NCBI GenBank assembly: GCA_949987705.1
Contig: OX465283.1
Span: 136,674,101-136,738,100 of the forward strand
DNA length: 64,000 bases
Reading direction: 5' to 3'
Source: Thereva unica
Lineage: Eukaryota > Arthropoda > Insecta > Diptera > Therevidae
A model generated the notes under the pieces. The model was not told where the DNA came from. It made no database searches and saw only the letters and a list, made by a program, of their open reading frames with translations. Both the position numbers and the translations under genes were made by a program. Positions 45,460 to 57,500 of the stretch are shown piece by piece (within the stretch, counting starts at the first letter, position 1; every line of letters starts with the position of its first letter).

Positions 45460-48060
45460 AAGCAGAATACGTCCCTACTTATGCTACGGCCCTCACCGGG
45501 TACCTACCCCGTGGTGGTGGGGCTTGCGTGTCTCAAGGTAACTTTACGTTATGTCGGCGGTGGTAAGCTGGAGAACTAGGAAGCCACTGGTAGGGACACC
45601 CATGACGAAGAGGCTTATTGCGAAGAGACGAGACAACGCTAGGCAAATCCCTTCCACCTTCCTTTTCCCCTTTCTCACTTCTAGGCCAAGGTGTTTACCA
45701 TGTCGATGGCTGCGTGGCCAGGTGGTGGCTAAAGGGTTCTGGTCGCGAACGGTTCCCGGGGAGGTCTGAGTGTATAAGGGCCTTCTCCTTCTTCGATGGC
45801 TCTACAGCCCAATTCGAGCCTTGGCCTTTTTCAGCTTCTTCCTCCTGACGTCTCTCTGCTCCGAAGCCAGTATGGCGTTTCTTGTATTGAGCAGTTTCTT
45901 TCCTTTCGGCCTTATCCTGGATCTTTATGAACCAAACAAAAACCAAATAAAAATAAAAAATTGTTTAGTACTCCTCCACCTTGAACCTCGCCAGAGGAAA
46001 AGTAACCCGCCTCTAGCTTGGAGACGGTAATTGGAAAGACCCACCAATTCGGTGAGTGCCAGCCACAGTACAGAGTACACCCGTTTTGGACAAAACAAAT
46101 TCATGAAAGCACAGGTCAGATGGTATGCGCATGCAGAGTCACAGTACAGGAAAGCTCGTTTCGTTCTGGGCAAGATTGCTGAAAAATGAGAAGGTCGGTT
46201 ACTGCGCATGAGCGAAATCAGTCTGACAAAATTAAGTTCCACTGGATTTTAGAGAATTACAGAAAACGGCTGGCACTAAACCAAGCCAACCATCCCGAGC
46301 CGCGGGAAGGACAGAAAAGACATGAAACCTCTCCTAAAGAAAAGACCGAGCGAGATGTCAGAAAGCCAAAGGGTCCCCCAAGAAGAAGGCTGCTGCAGCG
46401 ATTACAGCAGTGGCATGTGGATCACAGTTGGGCCCAGAAAGGCTTCATTCTTTCTCCTCATCAAAGAGGAGTCTCTCGAGATATTGGAGAAGGCTCCCAT
46501 TCTTCTTAGTATTTTTAAAAGACCTTCCCCAAAGGAGGAATCTCTGAATGTAGAGGAACTGACGGAGGATTAGGGTTTGGATGAGTGCCGCGAGGACGGC
46601 GCTCAGGTGGCACTGAAAGATGCTAGAGATCGTTCAGATCAACCTCCAAAACTCCAAAATAGCCACAAATAAACTCCGAATTGTCATAAAAAGGAAAACG
46701 TGCATGTCGTCTTCATACAAGAGCCTTGAGTACGAGGACGGCATATAAAAGGGCTCTTGGAGAGGCAATACAACCCTTTTTACCAGCACTCGGATCAAGG
46801 TAAGCCTAGATTCTGCATCCTGGTTAAAACGAACATTAAAGCCGTCTTCTGCCCGAACTTCAGTTCGATTGACCTAACGATAAACGATAGTTAGATTGGA
46901 TTTTGGAGGAGGGGAGGGTCTTTACTTGGCCTGAGTCGACACAGCTCATGACATTCCTGTATCCCCAGGGGAGTTCGTGCAGATGACAACAACATTAAAA
47001 TCAAACAGAGCCAACCTGGCTGTATCGAAAACGATATCCACTCGGCGTATAAGGTATCCTGCCCAATAAGGCGAAGCAGAAAAACCTTTTCGCCGTAGCA
47101 GAAAGAAGTTTATCGAGACTGAGGAAATTAACACGAGAGATCTTCAATAGCTGTTACCTATAAACTTTGGCTTTGAAAAGATTGTTTAAAACTGTACAAG
47201 AAAGCCATTGCTTCAGCCAAGAGATACCTGGCTACGGAATTGCCAATCTATCGAGACTCTGAAAGACTATGCAGGAACCCTCCAGTCCGTCCTTTATAAA
47301 AATGGCACTTCCTGTGCAAATTCCCAGCTTTATCTCAAGCCAGACAGTGCACACTAGACAGCTACGTTTTGGAAGACTTGGAGATCTGCGGACTGGAAAT
47401 CAGATCACTGTTACACTTCCTAAATTCCATAGGCATCCGTCACACCCGACCAACAACCAGGAACAGAAGGTACACGAGTTGTGGTAACAAAATGGCGGGC
47501 CAAGCGCTAATTAGGCCTCTGGCTGCACTGGACCTAGCTCTTAAGTTACCTAACTTAAGCTACGGCCCTTATTTTTGAAGTTATAATCAAGGAGTTCACT
47601 CTGACTGCTTTCTTAGATATTCAAGGTGCTTTCAACAATGTTGAATTTTCTGCGGTCACGGGGGCACTCCTGCGTGTGCGTGTTGCGGGTGCTCCAGGTC
47701 CTTTATTGGTCAGCTGCTGAGGTGTAGGGTCATAAAGTCTGGTCTGGGGCTTTCGCAAGATATCAGGGTTGGTGTTAACCGACCGCAGCTCTCTTCTTAT
47801 GCCAAAGAACGATTGGTGTGAATTGGGGCCTTAAACCCAGGATCGTCCACTGGTTGTTTACCGCCGTAATTAAACCTATACTTATGCATGGTATATCGGT
47901 ATGTTTGACTTCATTACAGAATATTACGTAACGTAACGTACTGGCAAGGGTCCAAAGAACTGAAGATGATCCTGCTCGGAAAGTTCTCTATGGTAAGATT
48001 TATGGAGTGCGACAGCCAGGGAAGACCCAATCTCCGCTCAAAAGATGGCGTAGACCAGGA
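45460..48060 (+). pseudogene. R1/LOA-like non-LTR retrotransposon, most complete 5' copy
   Basis: A GC-rich 5' region (CCCCGTGGTGGTGGGG) is followed by a basic Gag-like stretch (KIKFHWILENYRKRLALNQA, 46.2-46.5 kb). The endonuclease start MLEIVQINLQ (about 46.62 kb), with FIQEP and LVKTNIKAVFCPNFSSIDL, comes next in shifting frames. The linker CLKLYKKAIASAKRYLATEL (47.19 kb) and RT text EFTLTAFLDIQGAFNNVEF follow (47.6 kb, motif A with D-I-Q-G). The C-terminal blocks are LKPRIVHWLFTAVIKP-like text and RTGKGPKN (47.84-47.96 kb). RT motifs B-C are deleted and many frameshifts occur. The order is that of an R1/LOA ORF1-ORF2 element. Confidence 0.75.
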
Positions 48061-48289
48061 ATACGTTTTCCTATTTTTAAAATCAACTGGGGCACTAATT
48101 TAATAAATTCATATGGGTACGTTTTTGTCTTTTGAGTAATTATTTGTGCACCCAAATTCCTTTATAAGAAGTTCTTCTGCTTCGCATAATTCATTCAAAA
48201 TAAAAACAACATGATCCTTTCATTAGCCCTTCAACCCATACTTGCGCAGATTCTACACAGCCTTTCATGATAACATCTTTTTCAAATGA

Positions 48290-48372
48290 CGTCTATAGGT
48301 AACGATCGATATGTTGTTACACCTGTACGTGATTGGATATGTAGAAGAGACATGTTGTGCGTCTGTAGGCCC
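48290..48372 (-). mobile_element. Truncated copy of the TTAA MITE
   Basis: The inverse complement of this segment aligns with the left end of the 24332-24675 MITE: GGGCCTACAGACGCACAACA, then AATCACG, GTAAC and ATCGAT words in the same order. The other end is missing. Confidence 0.65.
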
Positions 48373-48374
48373 GT

Positions 48375-51300
48375 TTATACCCGCAATGCCAGATAAACCT
48401 TAAACAGTCCGGATTTCCGAACTCCTAAAGAGGGTTCATCTTCAATACCCTCCCGACTCTACATAACCTCAAACCTATTGTACCCTTCGAACTAATCTCG
48501 AATGTTTACACAATTGCAATTTTGAAAACCGAAAAATTGTAACTCATTTTGATTTGAAAAACATTGAAAATGGGATACTCGAGCTTAATTTACAAACTTC
48601 GTAAATAATTGTTTAATAACATAATAAGTTTATCAAACAATTCTGATCTGGCCCAAATCCATAAATGTTTAGATTCTTCTTTACGCTCAAAACCAACAAA
48701 CTTGAATTCATATGACAAAACTCGATCTTACAAAGTAACAAGATCAACAGCGATTTGAAGAAAGCCAAACACAAAAATTGGTTACTGAGTCAGTGTACCA
48801 ACAACTCTTGTTAAATAAAGCGCTGATCCAAATCTCCACCCATCAGATAACGCCTAATATCAAGGATTGGACAAAATTGAAGGTTACCACTTGATGCCGT
48901 TTCCCGGAGCAAATTTTTACGCAGGTAAGTGGAGCATGTCATCGATAGCATTCAGAAGTAAACGATTTCTTGTTTGATCGGCGAACATCTCCGGCTCATC
49001 CGATTAGGATTTGCCCAACAAAGACCTCCTGGGTAAGAATGCCATGTTACCAGCCACTGCCGAGTACCGCCTGAACGGTCCGCCAAAGTTCTCACAGCGG
49101 CCAGCCGGACTTCGACAACAAGTTTTTGACTCCGTATGACTATGCCATCTCTGGCAAAATAAATGGTGGATTGGAGCCTAACAGCCGGAGGAACCAACTT
49201 GCCGGTTCGTAAACATTAGCGCGAAGTACTTATTGCGCTTGCGCAACTGAATTTATGACAGAAAAGGAAAAAATCTATAAATCACTAATAGGAAGGAGTT
49301 TCTAATGGAGGATGGAGTGTGGACTGGTGAAATTGTTTGCGGTAGCAATTTTACCTTAAATGGATGCCAGACCGAGAGGAACACGGCTCTGTTTTGTTCT
49401 AGCTGGGGCTGTTTGTTCTGCAGCGTCGCACCGTTAGCACGTTGTTTGCCGTCGAATGTTGTAAGTAGTGTGGCATAAAATTCAGTTTGGATCGTTTAAA
49501 TTTTTCTCACAATGCCATCAGATAAACGTTGGCCAGAAGCTACGACACTGCAGTCATACGTACGTGCTGTGATCCACCTTGCCGGCGAGACGACGACACG
49601 TCCAGTGCAGAATCACAGGTCTTGCATGCATCTGATAGATATAAACCGCTCACGAGGACAATTAAAACAGGTGAGATCTGCAAGTGATCACAATTTCGCG
49701 ATTACGCAGATAATTTGTTGCATTCCACGTCGGTTTTGCATTCGCTAGAACATTTTATATAACGGTGTCTTTTGTTTTGAGATGAAATTTTCCAACACGT
49801 TAATGATGCTTGAACGGCGGGGCCGATCTGTCCACTGCTACCGCAGGCCATTTCCGCGAGAAGTGGACGAGAAATTATTCACGGCTGAATGCCAAGCGAG
49901 CATTGGAGCGCTCTGGACACTGCCTGCCTGTACCTAAAAGCTATGGCCTTCGAGTTTATTAATTTGAATTCAATTTGTAGTCATTTAAATACAATGGAAT
50001 AGTTGGCATGAAGACCACCTAGCACAGCGCAGCGGAATCCTTAATGGCCCTGTTTACCATAATGAATTGATCTTCAATTATTGTGAGCATTTTATTAAAA
50101 CAAATTGGAGTTGATTATTGCTCTATTATAGGCAGGGCATTTTTACCTCTCCCAAACGCGGAAGGGGGAATGTTGGGGATTGTTTGTGATTGCCAGGTTA
50201 CATTTATTTTCTTTATTTGTATTTATTTTAAAGTTTTAGAATATTCGAAACACAATTTGAGTTAAATAAAAAACAAAATATTGGTGGCCTTCTCTGAAGT
50301 ATTAGGCAGCAGTATCCAAATAAATGAACGATTGTCAGACGTCTGTCAAAAGTCAAGCACAGCAAGTTCCTCTTTTGTGGAAACTCGGACTTCGGTATAC
50401 GGACGTTAATGGGGTAGGGCTGGAAGTATATAGCCCTAAGTTCAAATTATAACATCGTTATTTTCTCGGACAGGCAGCATGCCTTGTTGTCTATTATTAA
50501 ATCCCACAGGTTATATATCCAATCCTTGATTGGACCACGAAGGCCACACCAGTAATGAAATTGTCGACTACCCGGCAAGAGTAAGGCAAACTCATCACTT
50601 GTTGGTCTGGAAGTCCGGAACCTCTCTAAAGCTATTTGTTCATAGCTGGACACAAATATAGGACGCTCGTTAAGTTAAAAGATTCATTCAGTTCGACAAA
50701 GCTAAAGTGAGAAATTTCTTCTTGAATTGAAGGAAATCTTTACCCGTGCAATCTGTGCTCTATCTGCTGTCCTCGAAAACTACAGCCTCTAGCGAAAAAA
50801 TTAAAAGATACTGAATTAATCTACATAAAATTCTCTACGAAAGGGTTTTATACAATTTTTTGCTAGGATAATCAATACTCAAGGTGATGCGAAAGGGCGA
50901 TAATGGTAAATAGCCTCGAGATTTGGTATCCAAATCCGTGACGCGTTTTGTCAATGCATCCAACTTAAAAATTAAATAATTAGTCTTCAAGGATGTATTT
51001 TATACAATAATTTTCGTCGAAATAAACATTTTGATCATCATCGATGCTGTTTTTATTGGGGATCTGTTCGTATATGAGCCGAGACACACGCCGCAAGTAC
51101 CAGAGTAGGCAATTCCTGCTTTGGGGCAACCGCAGCACACCCCTCTTCTAGTCACGCATCATCAGATGATATCTTCAAAACGGAATGGGGTGACGCAGGC
51201 TGCTTCGTAGAAACTGTGTTGAGGATCCTATCTCTTCTTCCCCAACCCCATTGGGTTCAGTAAGCCACTGATATATCTTTAGATATTCTTTGAGCGAGAG

Positions 51301-51680
51301 TTCCTTCGAAGCTAATCTGGTGGAAGGAAGGGAGATCATGTCTGGTTTGGGTTTCTTTGACGCTTTCAAATATGCCTAGTACTGATGTTTGTTCAAGTTG
51401 AGCAGATGGATGGTATAGTATACTGCAAGAAAAAGCTTCTCGCCGGCCTTTTCAATAAGGGTATTGGTGATTTTGGGCGATTTGCAAATTTTGCTGTGAT
51501 TTCATGGGTGAGGCTGTGAAGAACTTAGCGATCCGAAGAAGATATGTAGAAGGATTATCGTCTTGGCGGTTGGAAACTGTTGAAGTTGTGGCATCGAAAA
51601 CAATTTGGTTTCCACCTTCATGAAAAGTACCTGTTGATATATGGTGGTGCCACTCCAAAGAGAAAAACTATCAAGTCCAC
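48375..51680. other. No gene supported
   Basis: A possible small exon at 49512-49668 is discussed under rejected items. Minus-strand frames near 50.4-51.7 kb are short, with no domain recognised. 51.5-51.68 kb continues on the far side of the family C insertion at 53.53 kb. Confidence 0.4.
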
Positions 51681-51696
51681 ATCCTCCCCAATTATT

Positions 51697-53512
51697 TTTT
51701 TTTTGTATAAGCATATTTATTATTATGATATAATAACAAAACTTACAGGCTATGCTTAAACCTATTTTCCCTATCTGACTTAACTAACTTACTGGCCCTC
51801 CGCGGGCACTCTAAGCTAAATCCTATCTAACTTAATTAGTGATGTTTATTTTGCCTTTCGGCCTCTTTATTTATTTAAATTGTATTGGCACATGCTTAAT
51901 TCTGAACTTAATGCTAAGAAAAAAATTTCAAAAACTTAGCTAACTTAATTATTTTATAAAACTTAAGCTAAATGTTAAAAAAGAAAAAAACCTACAAACT
52001 ACCTACTCTAAGCTACGCCTAAATCCTAGAAAATAGCCTAGTGGGGCGACAGTCACCAGAGACTCAGGTGACAGAATCTGGTGGCTCTCGCCCAAGTTTT
52101 GTCACCCGCGAGAGCTGAGGCTTTACAATAGCCTGAGAGTTCGCGGGCGGTAGCATTCCAGGCTACCCCTAGCTAAATCTAAACTTAAAACTACCTACCT
52201 ATCTTATAACTAAACTTATTACAATGGTAATCCTATGACTATAACTAATTCCCCTACTGGGATCCTAATCCTCCTTAGTCTAACGCCTGCACTCACACCA
52301 TGCATTAAAACATGCACATTAACATTCTTCACCCTATTGATTCTTCCAGCCACCAGTACTTAGTTCTGGCTCTGGAAGCTTCCTCCCTATCTGAAGGGCC
52401 GACTCGCGTGCTGAATCGCAGGAGCTCTGCGTTCAGCCCATCGGTTCGCTCAAATAATACTCGTTTATCCCGCGCCCGGCGATAAACGTGGTATATTAAG
52501 GGTACTCCCTCTCTGTTTTGTCTCAGGCCAAGTGAATCTAGCCACGAGAATGCTTCTGGTGGTACATGTCCTGTCCGTCTTGTCATGTTATAGTAGACTG
52601 GTTTAGGGTAATAAGCCCCAAAAATGAGGGGATTGCCGCTTTCTGTCGCTCTTTCAACGTGATTTCGGATCAATCTAATTATGAAATTGTCTATCCTCAT
52701 GGTTGCTGTTTTTCCGTATAGGATATCATTGGCATGGAATTTTTTGAAACTTGACTCAGGCGTTCTATACATGCTTAAGCATGCCCTTAAGCATTGTCTT
52801 TCGAACACCCTCATCTTCTCCATATATGATGGTGATATATTCCACCATACGGGGCAGCCGTAGGTAAGTACCGGTCTGACTAAGGTCTTGTAGCAATCCA
52901 CCTTAACTCTGGAGTTGAGGTGTTTACTAAAAAAGAGCCTTTTCGTCATTTGGAAAGCCTTACGGGCTTTGACTATAGCAGCAAGTATATGACTCTCGTA
53001 ATACACGTACTGATCCAGCCAAATTCCTAGATACTTAACCTCGGTTTTCTCTACCAGCGTCTGTCCCGCATGGCTTCGTATATGAAACTCTTTCCAGTTC
53101 CTCCTAACATCGCGTGAAGCCTTATTAAGAGGAGTCCTGAAGAAGATCGTTTCGCATTTTCCATGATTGATTTTCAATTTCCAATCATCAGCGTAACGCT
53201 CGATTTCCTCAAAGTCGTGTTGTAGTAGCGTCTGGATCACGTCAATCTTCGGTCCTGTCCTGTATATGACGAGGTCGTCCGCGAAAGCCAATGCGCTAGT
53301 AAGGGATCCAACTAGATCGCTTATATAAGTGTTGAAGAGCAGCGGTGAATTAACTGCTCCCTGTTGCAACCCGTTTTTAATTTCAAAGACCTGTGAGGTA
53401 AAATTCCCACTTTTGACCAGGAATTTCTTCCCCGTTATCATGTCACAGATCACGCGAAGCAGAGGATTGCTCATTCCATACCATGTCAGCTTTAATAGTA
53501 GCCCCTCGAACC
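51697..53512 (-). mobile_element. Non-LTR retrotransposon family C, young 5'-truncated copy
   Basis: TCCTCCCCAATTATT is duplicated exactly at 51682-51696 and 53513-53527. Directly inside the left end is a T-run followed by the long 3' UTR (51.70-52.33 kb), which corresponds to a poly-A tail on the minus strand. The whole insert is one minus-strand element containing a 395-codon intact RT frame. A perfect 15-bp duplication plus an open frame imply a recent insertion. Confidence 0.95.
52329..53512 (-). CDS. Reverse-transcriptase C-terminal two thirds, family C, open frame
   Basis: The open frame runs from the 5' junction to TAG-type stop at 52329. The first three codons of the longer frame lie in the duplicated target site, so the true N-terminus is lost by truncation. 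It contains GLQQGAVNSPLLFNTYISDL (the PQG region reads QQG, about residues 52-70) and the catalytic AFADDLVIY box (about residues 79-87). The thumb and C-terminal domain follow: RYADDWKLKIN, FRTPLNKASRDVRRNWK, EVKYLGIWLDQYVYYE, RPVLTYGCPVWWNISPSYME, VFERQCLRACLSMYRTPESS, ending KYWWLEESIG. No stop or frameshift interrupts it. Known role of the family: cDNA synthesis from its own RNA at a nick. Lacking motifs 0-A it would not be functional alone. It is about two thirds identical by eye to the 38.8-39.6 kb copy. Confidence 0.9.
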
Positions 53513-53527
53513 TCCTCCCCAATTATT

Positions 53528-53930
53528 GTTACCGTTGGATTTACACCAGCTTTATCCAAACCGCACCTCACAATAGTGAAATCAGCATTCCCATCAGCAG
53601 TAGTATACTATAGTTTCAATCCCTGCTGCTGTCATTTTCTCGCTGAGCAAGTGAATTAGTCTTCACTGGAACCATCAATATCCACCATAAGATTGATGTA
53701 GTAGATAGAACTGAACTGATGACAAATTGAAGAAATGTACATAGGAGGTCTTTTTTTCTTTTTCCTTTTTATTCGTTTGCCAGTTCGTCGTTCAGTTATC
53801 CGTCCGGTCCGAGGCTCTGCTGACGAGCTCATAGCATTTGATATTGCCAGGAAGGATTGCTAGGTGATGGTTCGATTTAGCCCACTACGTTGTGTTGCAA
53901 TAAGTAAAGAAATTTCTGAAGCTACAGCCA
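53528..53930. other. Host-side continuation of the family C target; unassigned
   Basis: Continues the sequence interrupted by the insertion at 51697-53512. No domain is recognised. Confidence 0.35.
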
Positions 53931-53939
53931 TACATTAAA

Positions 53940-54937
53940 GGTGCTGAAAGAGGATGAGAATATTCTCAACGAAAATTTTGGCATTCTCATAAGAATATTC
54001 TCATGGGTCACTCATAGTATTTGTTCTCGTGAGCTATCATGAGTTTTCTAATCTGTGTACACCATGAGAACAAAAAGTTTCGCTGATAATAGTTTCTCGA
54101 AGTCCCTATGCTGAAAGTCGCGTTTTGTAGATACTAGAAATATAAAAAAAGTTAACTGTCACGATGCTGATAAATAATCAGGACAACCCTTATTACTGAA
54201 ATTGAACATTTCACAATTGCTAATGAAAACACCTCGCCACTTTTTGTATAGATATAGCTCTTACTGTAAGCTATTTTTTGAGCCCGAAATCAATTTCGGT
54301 GAATCATAACCCATTCACACCACTAGAGGGTGAAAACTATGTACATATATTATTACAATATTTCCATATCAAAAAAAGTGGTATCATACTCTGAAAAGCT
54401 CACAGAACATGATGAAGTATCTTATGTATCAGTTGCTTGTACTCACTAGCTAGACGGGCTAGTTCTCGCCGTAGGGCGTAGGTTTCATTTCAAAATTCAT
54501 TATAAAAATTTGTGGGGTGTTTTCATAAGCAAGTGTGAAATTCTCAATTTCAGTAATAAGGGTGGTCCTGGGGTAGTCTCCGATCAAGTTAAATGGTTGC
54601 TTTTATTTTTATTGAATTTGTCATACCCAAATTAGTAAAAGGTTCCATAGTAAATAAAATATTGTACTATAACTAAATAAAAACAACCATCTACAAATAC
54701 AATTCCACAATGAGCAATCGTTCTTTCCAAAATGTTGAAAAGAGTGCATTCTCAGGCATTCTGATTGAAATATTCCTACCGCACGTACACGTATAAGCGA
54801 ACGATTCTCGAGGGAGCTTCAAGCTACTTCCATGAGAACAAGACCGTACTCTCATAGTTCTTTACATGGCTGTGAGAATGAATTTTCGTTCTCGTGAAAG
54901 CATTTACTTGAAAATATTCCCATCGTCTATCAGCACC
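53940..54937. mobile_element. MITE with TTAA(A) target site and GGTGCTGA ends
   Basis: TTAAA flanks both sides (53935-53939 and 54938-54942). The ends are inverted: GGTGCTGAAAGAGGATGAGA on the left, and the inverse of the right end reads GGTGCTGATAGACGATGGGA. Many GAGAA/TTCTC words and TGAGAATATTCTCA-like palindromes occur in both halves. About 1 kb long including a nested 392-bp element. TTAA-type duplication suggests piggyBac-type mobilisation (inference). Confidence 0.8.
54179..54570. mobile_element. Nested MITE with long inverted ends (CAGGACMACCC)
   Basis: The left end CAGGACAACCCTTATTACTG and the inverse of the right end CAGGACCACCCTTATTACTG continue in parallel for about 57 bp. They share AAATTGA..ATTTCACA and TGAAAACACC. 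It lies inside the GGTGCTGA MITE, whose two halves flank it. I cannot see a clear target-site duplication. Confidence 0.8.
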
Positions 54938-54944
54938 TTAAACG

Positions 54945-55255
54945 TCATGGAAATTGAAACGACTGGACTTTGCGTCCTTGCTGAAACCTTATTGAAAGCC
55001 AATCATTCTTGTATTGAATTGTGGTAATAAAGGAAAAAAGGTTAACTGGGACATTTATTTTTCACGCACATTACGCACGAAGTATTACCTTATACACTCT
55101 ACAGTCCCTATATGAGATTAGCCGACTTTAAACTATTTTCAAAGTGCTTTCGTTTTGCTTCTTTAGAAGACCTTTCCACTGCCTTATCAATAAGACAATT
55201 AAATATTGCTTGATTTCGGTCTCGGTGATGGAATTTCGGTGTTTTACATTTCATT
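54945..55255. other. Unassigned sequence
   Basis: Short spacer between the MITE and the Helitron. Nothing recognised. Confidence 0.35.
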
Positions 55256-55510
55256 ACTATCTATATAAATATAATTGGAGTGTCTGTCTGTGATTTTAAA
55301 ATAATTGTGTTTTTTTTTAATTTTATATGGTTTTTTACATGATTTTAAAACTAAATCACGCATTTTTAAAATTTTTGTCTGTCTGTATGTCTGTTTGTTC
55401 GGGCTAATCTCGGAAACGGCTAATCCGATTGGGATGGGACTTTCACAAGAAGATTCAGTATTTTGGCGGGCATGTTTTAGGCTATTTATATGCACTATAT
55501 ATTAGCTCTA

Positions 55511-55540
55511 CGTGTATGTATGTATGGATGTATGTATGTA
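55511..55540 (+). repeat. (GTAT)n microsatellite
   Basis: Tetranucleotide run TGTATGTATGTATGGATGTA and on, within the Helitron 5' region. Confidence 0.8.
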
Positions 55541-55704
55541 GACAAATCTTGAAAATTGTTGTTGACCCACTTCCATATAACCGATCAGCTTCAAATTTTG
55601 CACACATGTACAGTTCAAGTGACAATGCAATCTGACCATTTTATTAAAAAATCAAGATGGCCGTTTCAAGATGGCGCCGAATTTCGCAACTCCGCTCGCT
55701 GACC

Positions 55705-55986
55705 GCCGACATGGGTATCAAATGAAAGGGAATGATAAGTATAATATAGTTACCTATTTGGTGGCATTCCAAATTCAAAATGGCGGCCGTAACAAAATGG
55801 CGGCCAACACAGATGGCGGATTACTCTTTTATTTACATCACGATCGATATGGGTATCAAATGAAAGGATATGACAAGTAGAATACTATTAGCTGGGTGGC
55901 GTAATTCGTAATTAAAAATGGCAGCCAACGCAAAACGGCGAACTACCATTTTTTACAACGCTCTCGGTGTGGATATCAATTAAAAG
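55705..55986 (+). repeat. Helitron internal repeat units
   Basis: Three units of roughly 120-140 bp with ATGGGTATCAAATGAAAGG and AAAATGGCGGCC words. The third unit is cut by the hAT element. Confidence 0.75.
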
Positions 55987-56641
55987 CAGGGACTAAGAAC
56001 GGAACGAAAACGAGAACGAAAGAACGAAATTAACCGAATAATTCATAAGAACGAAAACGGAAACGAAAACGAAATTTTTATTTTTCGTTCATGATTGAAA
56101 ACGAAATAAATAATTTCGGTTACCGGTTTTAACCGGTTTTATGTATCGGGGATGCAAGGGTCTTCTATTCACGTTGGCCTTGGAAGCTCCCACTTCTATT
56201 TCCCACTACTTTACCGAAGTATCTACTCGCACTCATTACTAGTGCTCCGCTATAAAGTAGGAGAACCGAAGGTGACGTGATCGCCAACCACTGAAATATT
56301 ATAGGAGTGGACTGCTAACTGAAAGGCACCATTTTTCTCCAGAATAAGAAAACGTTTTTTATGTAAAAAAAAATTTCTTCGAATTTAGGAGAAAATAAGT
56401 AATAAGATGTCTGTTATAATTCATAGAAATAAATTTCCATCACTCATTTTTATTTATGAGCAGTTTTTTCAGTAAATAAATAAGAAATAGTAAAAAACCG
56501 GTTTTAACCGTTATTTCATTTCGGTTCACGAAAACGAAAAATACATATATTTTTTGGGTGTGGACGAAAAGAACGAAAACGAAATTTTTCGTTTTCGTTC
56601 TGATCGGAAACGAACAAAATACTTTTCGTTTTTAGTCCCTG
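55987..56641. mobile_element. Non-autonomous hAT element with perfect 8-bp target-site duplication
   Basis: ATTAAAAG lies on both sides (55979-55986 and 56642-56649). The ends are inverted: CAGGGACTAAGAACGGAACG on the left and, inverse of the right end, CAGGGACTAAAAACGAAAAG. Many ACGAAAAC-type words fill both subterminal zones, the usual place for transposase binding. Length 655 bp, no coding capacity. A partial copy of the 23.4-kb hAT MITE (about 56295-56480) lies inside it. Confidence 0.95.
56295..56480 (+). mobile_element. Fragment of the 23.4-kb hAT MITE family
   Basis: Shares CACTGAAATATT-type start, GTGGACTGCT, GGCACCATTTTTCTCCAG and the following about 150 bp with 23423-23640. The right half is missing. 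It is nested within the 655-bp hAT element, itself within the Helitron. Confidence 0.7.
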
Positions 56642-56949
56642 ATTAAAAGTGTATCATGAGTAGAGAACAGTAAGCTGAGTGACCTCATTTTAAATATCGG
56701 TCACAACAAAATAACCAAAGACATATAATAAACTAAAAGGTAGAAAACTAAAAATATAGTTTAAAAAACTTAAAAATATGCTTTTGTTTAAAAATGAACT
56801 AAAAAGTAAAAAATTATATTGAATGAAAACTTTTTTGCTCAAGCCAATATATATAGCATATGCGGCGCTAGCGAAAAGTTGCAGTAATAATAAAATAAGA
56901 ATATAGGTAAAATCCCACGCTTTTTAACATTTCGAAAGGTAGGTTATTT

Positions 56950-57500
56950 GGCCAATATGAGATCAGGACAGTAGCAGAGATTTCGGCAACTTTACTCACA
57001 TCAGGAAGAATAGCTCATTCTATGCTTAACATACCGATCGAAGAAGATCATATCGAAAATCCTGCGTGGAAAAAATCTAAAGTTTTACAAGACTGCATGA
57101 TGGCTGTCTGGGAATGCGATGAGTGTACTATGGCAAAAAAATTATCTATTCTCAGAACATCGCGAGATTTAAGATCTAAAAACCAATTATTTTGGGGAGT
57201 AACTGTTTTATTGGCACAGATTTCGGGCAAGTGTTGCCGGCTGTCCGGACAAATATGTGGGCCGATGATATTGATGCATGTCTGAAATGATCACTCATTT
57301 AGGGACATATTGGAAAACGTCATTTAAAGCAAAAGATAAGAACGCAGTCGGAAAACTCAGAATTCAGTGCTATTCTCCTCAACATAGGATATACAATCGA
57401 AAATGTTCTGAAATTAATGAGAATGATGACAGTGAGCTGCTGGATGTTGTTTGAAAGTTCGTAATAGACGAGGAAATTTTGATGAGCGACATTTATGACG
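56950..57500 (+). pseudogene. Helitron PIF1-like helicase remnant
   Basis: Frames give SATLLTSGRIAHSMLNIPIE, KVLQDCMMAVWECDECTMAKK (the DECTMA Walker B box), DLRSKNQLFWGVTVLLA, then in a shifted frame GTDFGQVLPAVRTNMWADDI and DACLK. These correspond to the GRTAHS..LKLPI, WDECTMA, LGG..VVL.GDFRQ.LPV and ADEI..CLK motifs of Helitron helicases. The Walker A part is missing and there are stops and frameshifts. ATNIVILTSETPTSFINKRY near 57.54 kb may be its continuation. Confidence 0.8.

Noticed and set aside
49512..49748. Possible first exon (ATG at 49512, donor-like CAGGTGAG near 49668)
   Set aside because: Only a start and a donor-like site. No downstream acceptor/exon with conserved protein is visible and the peptide has no domain.
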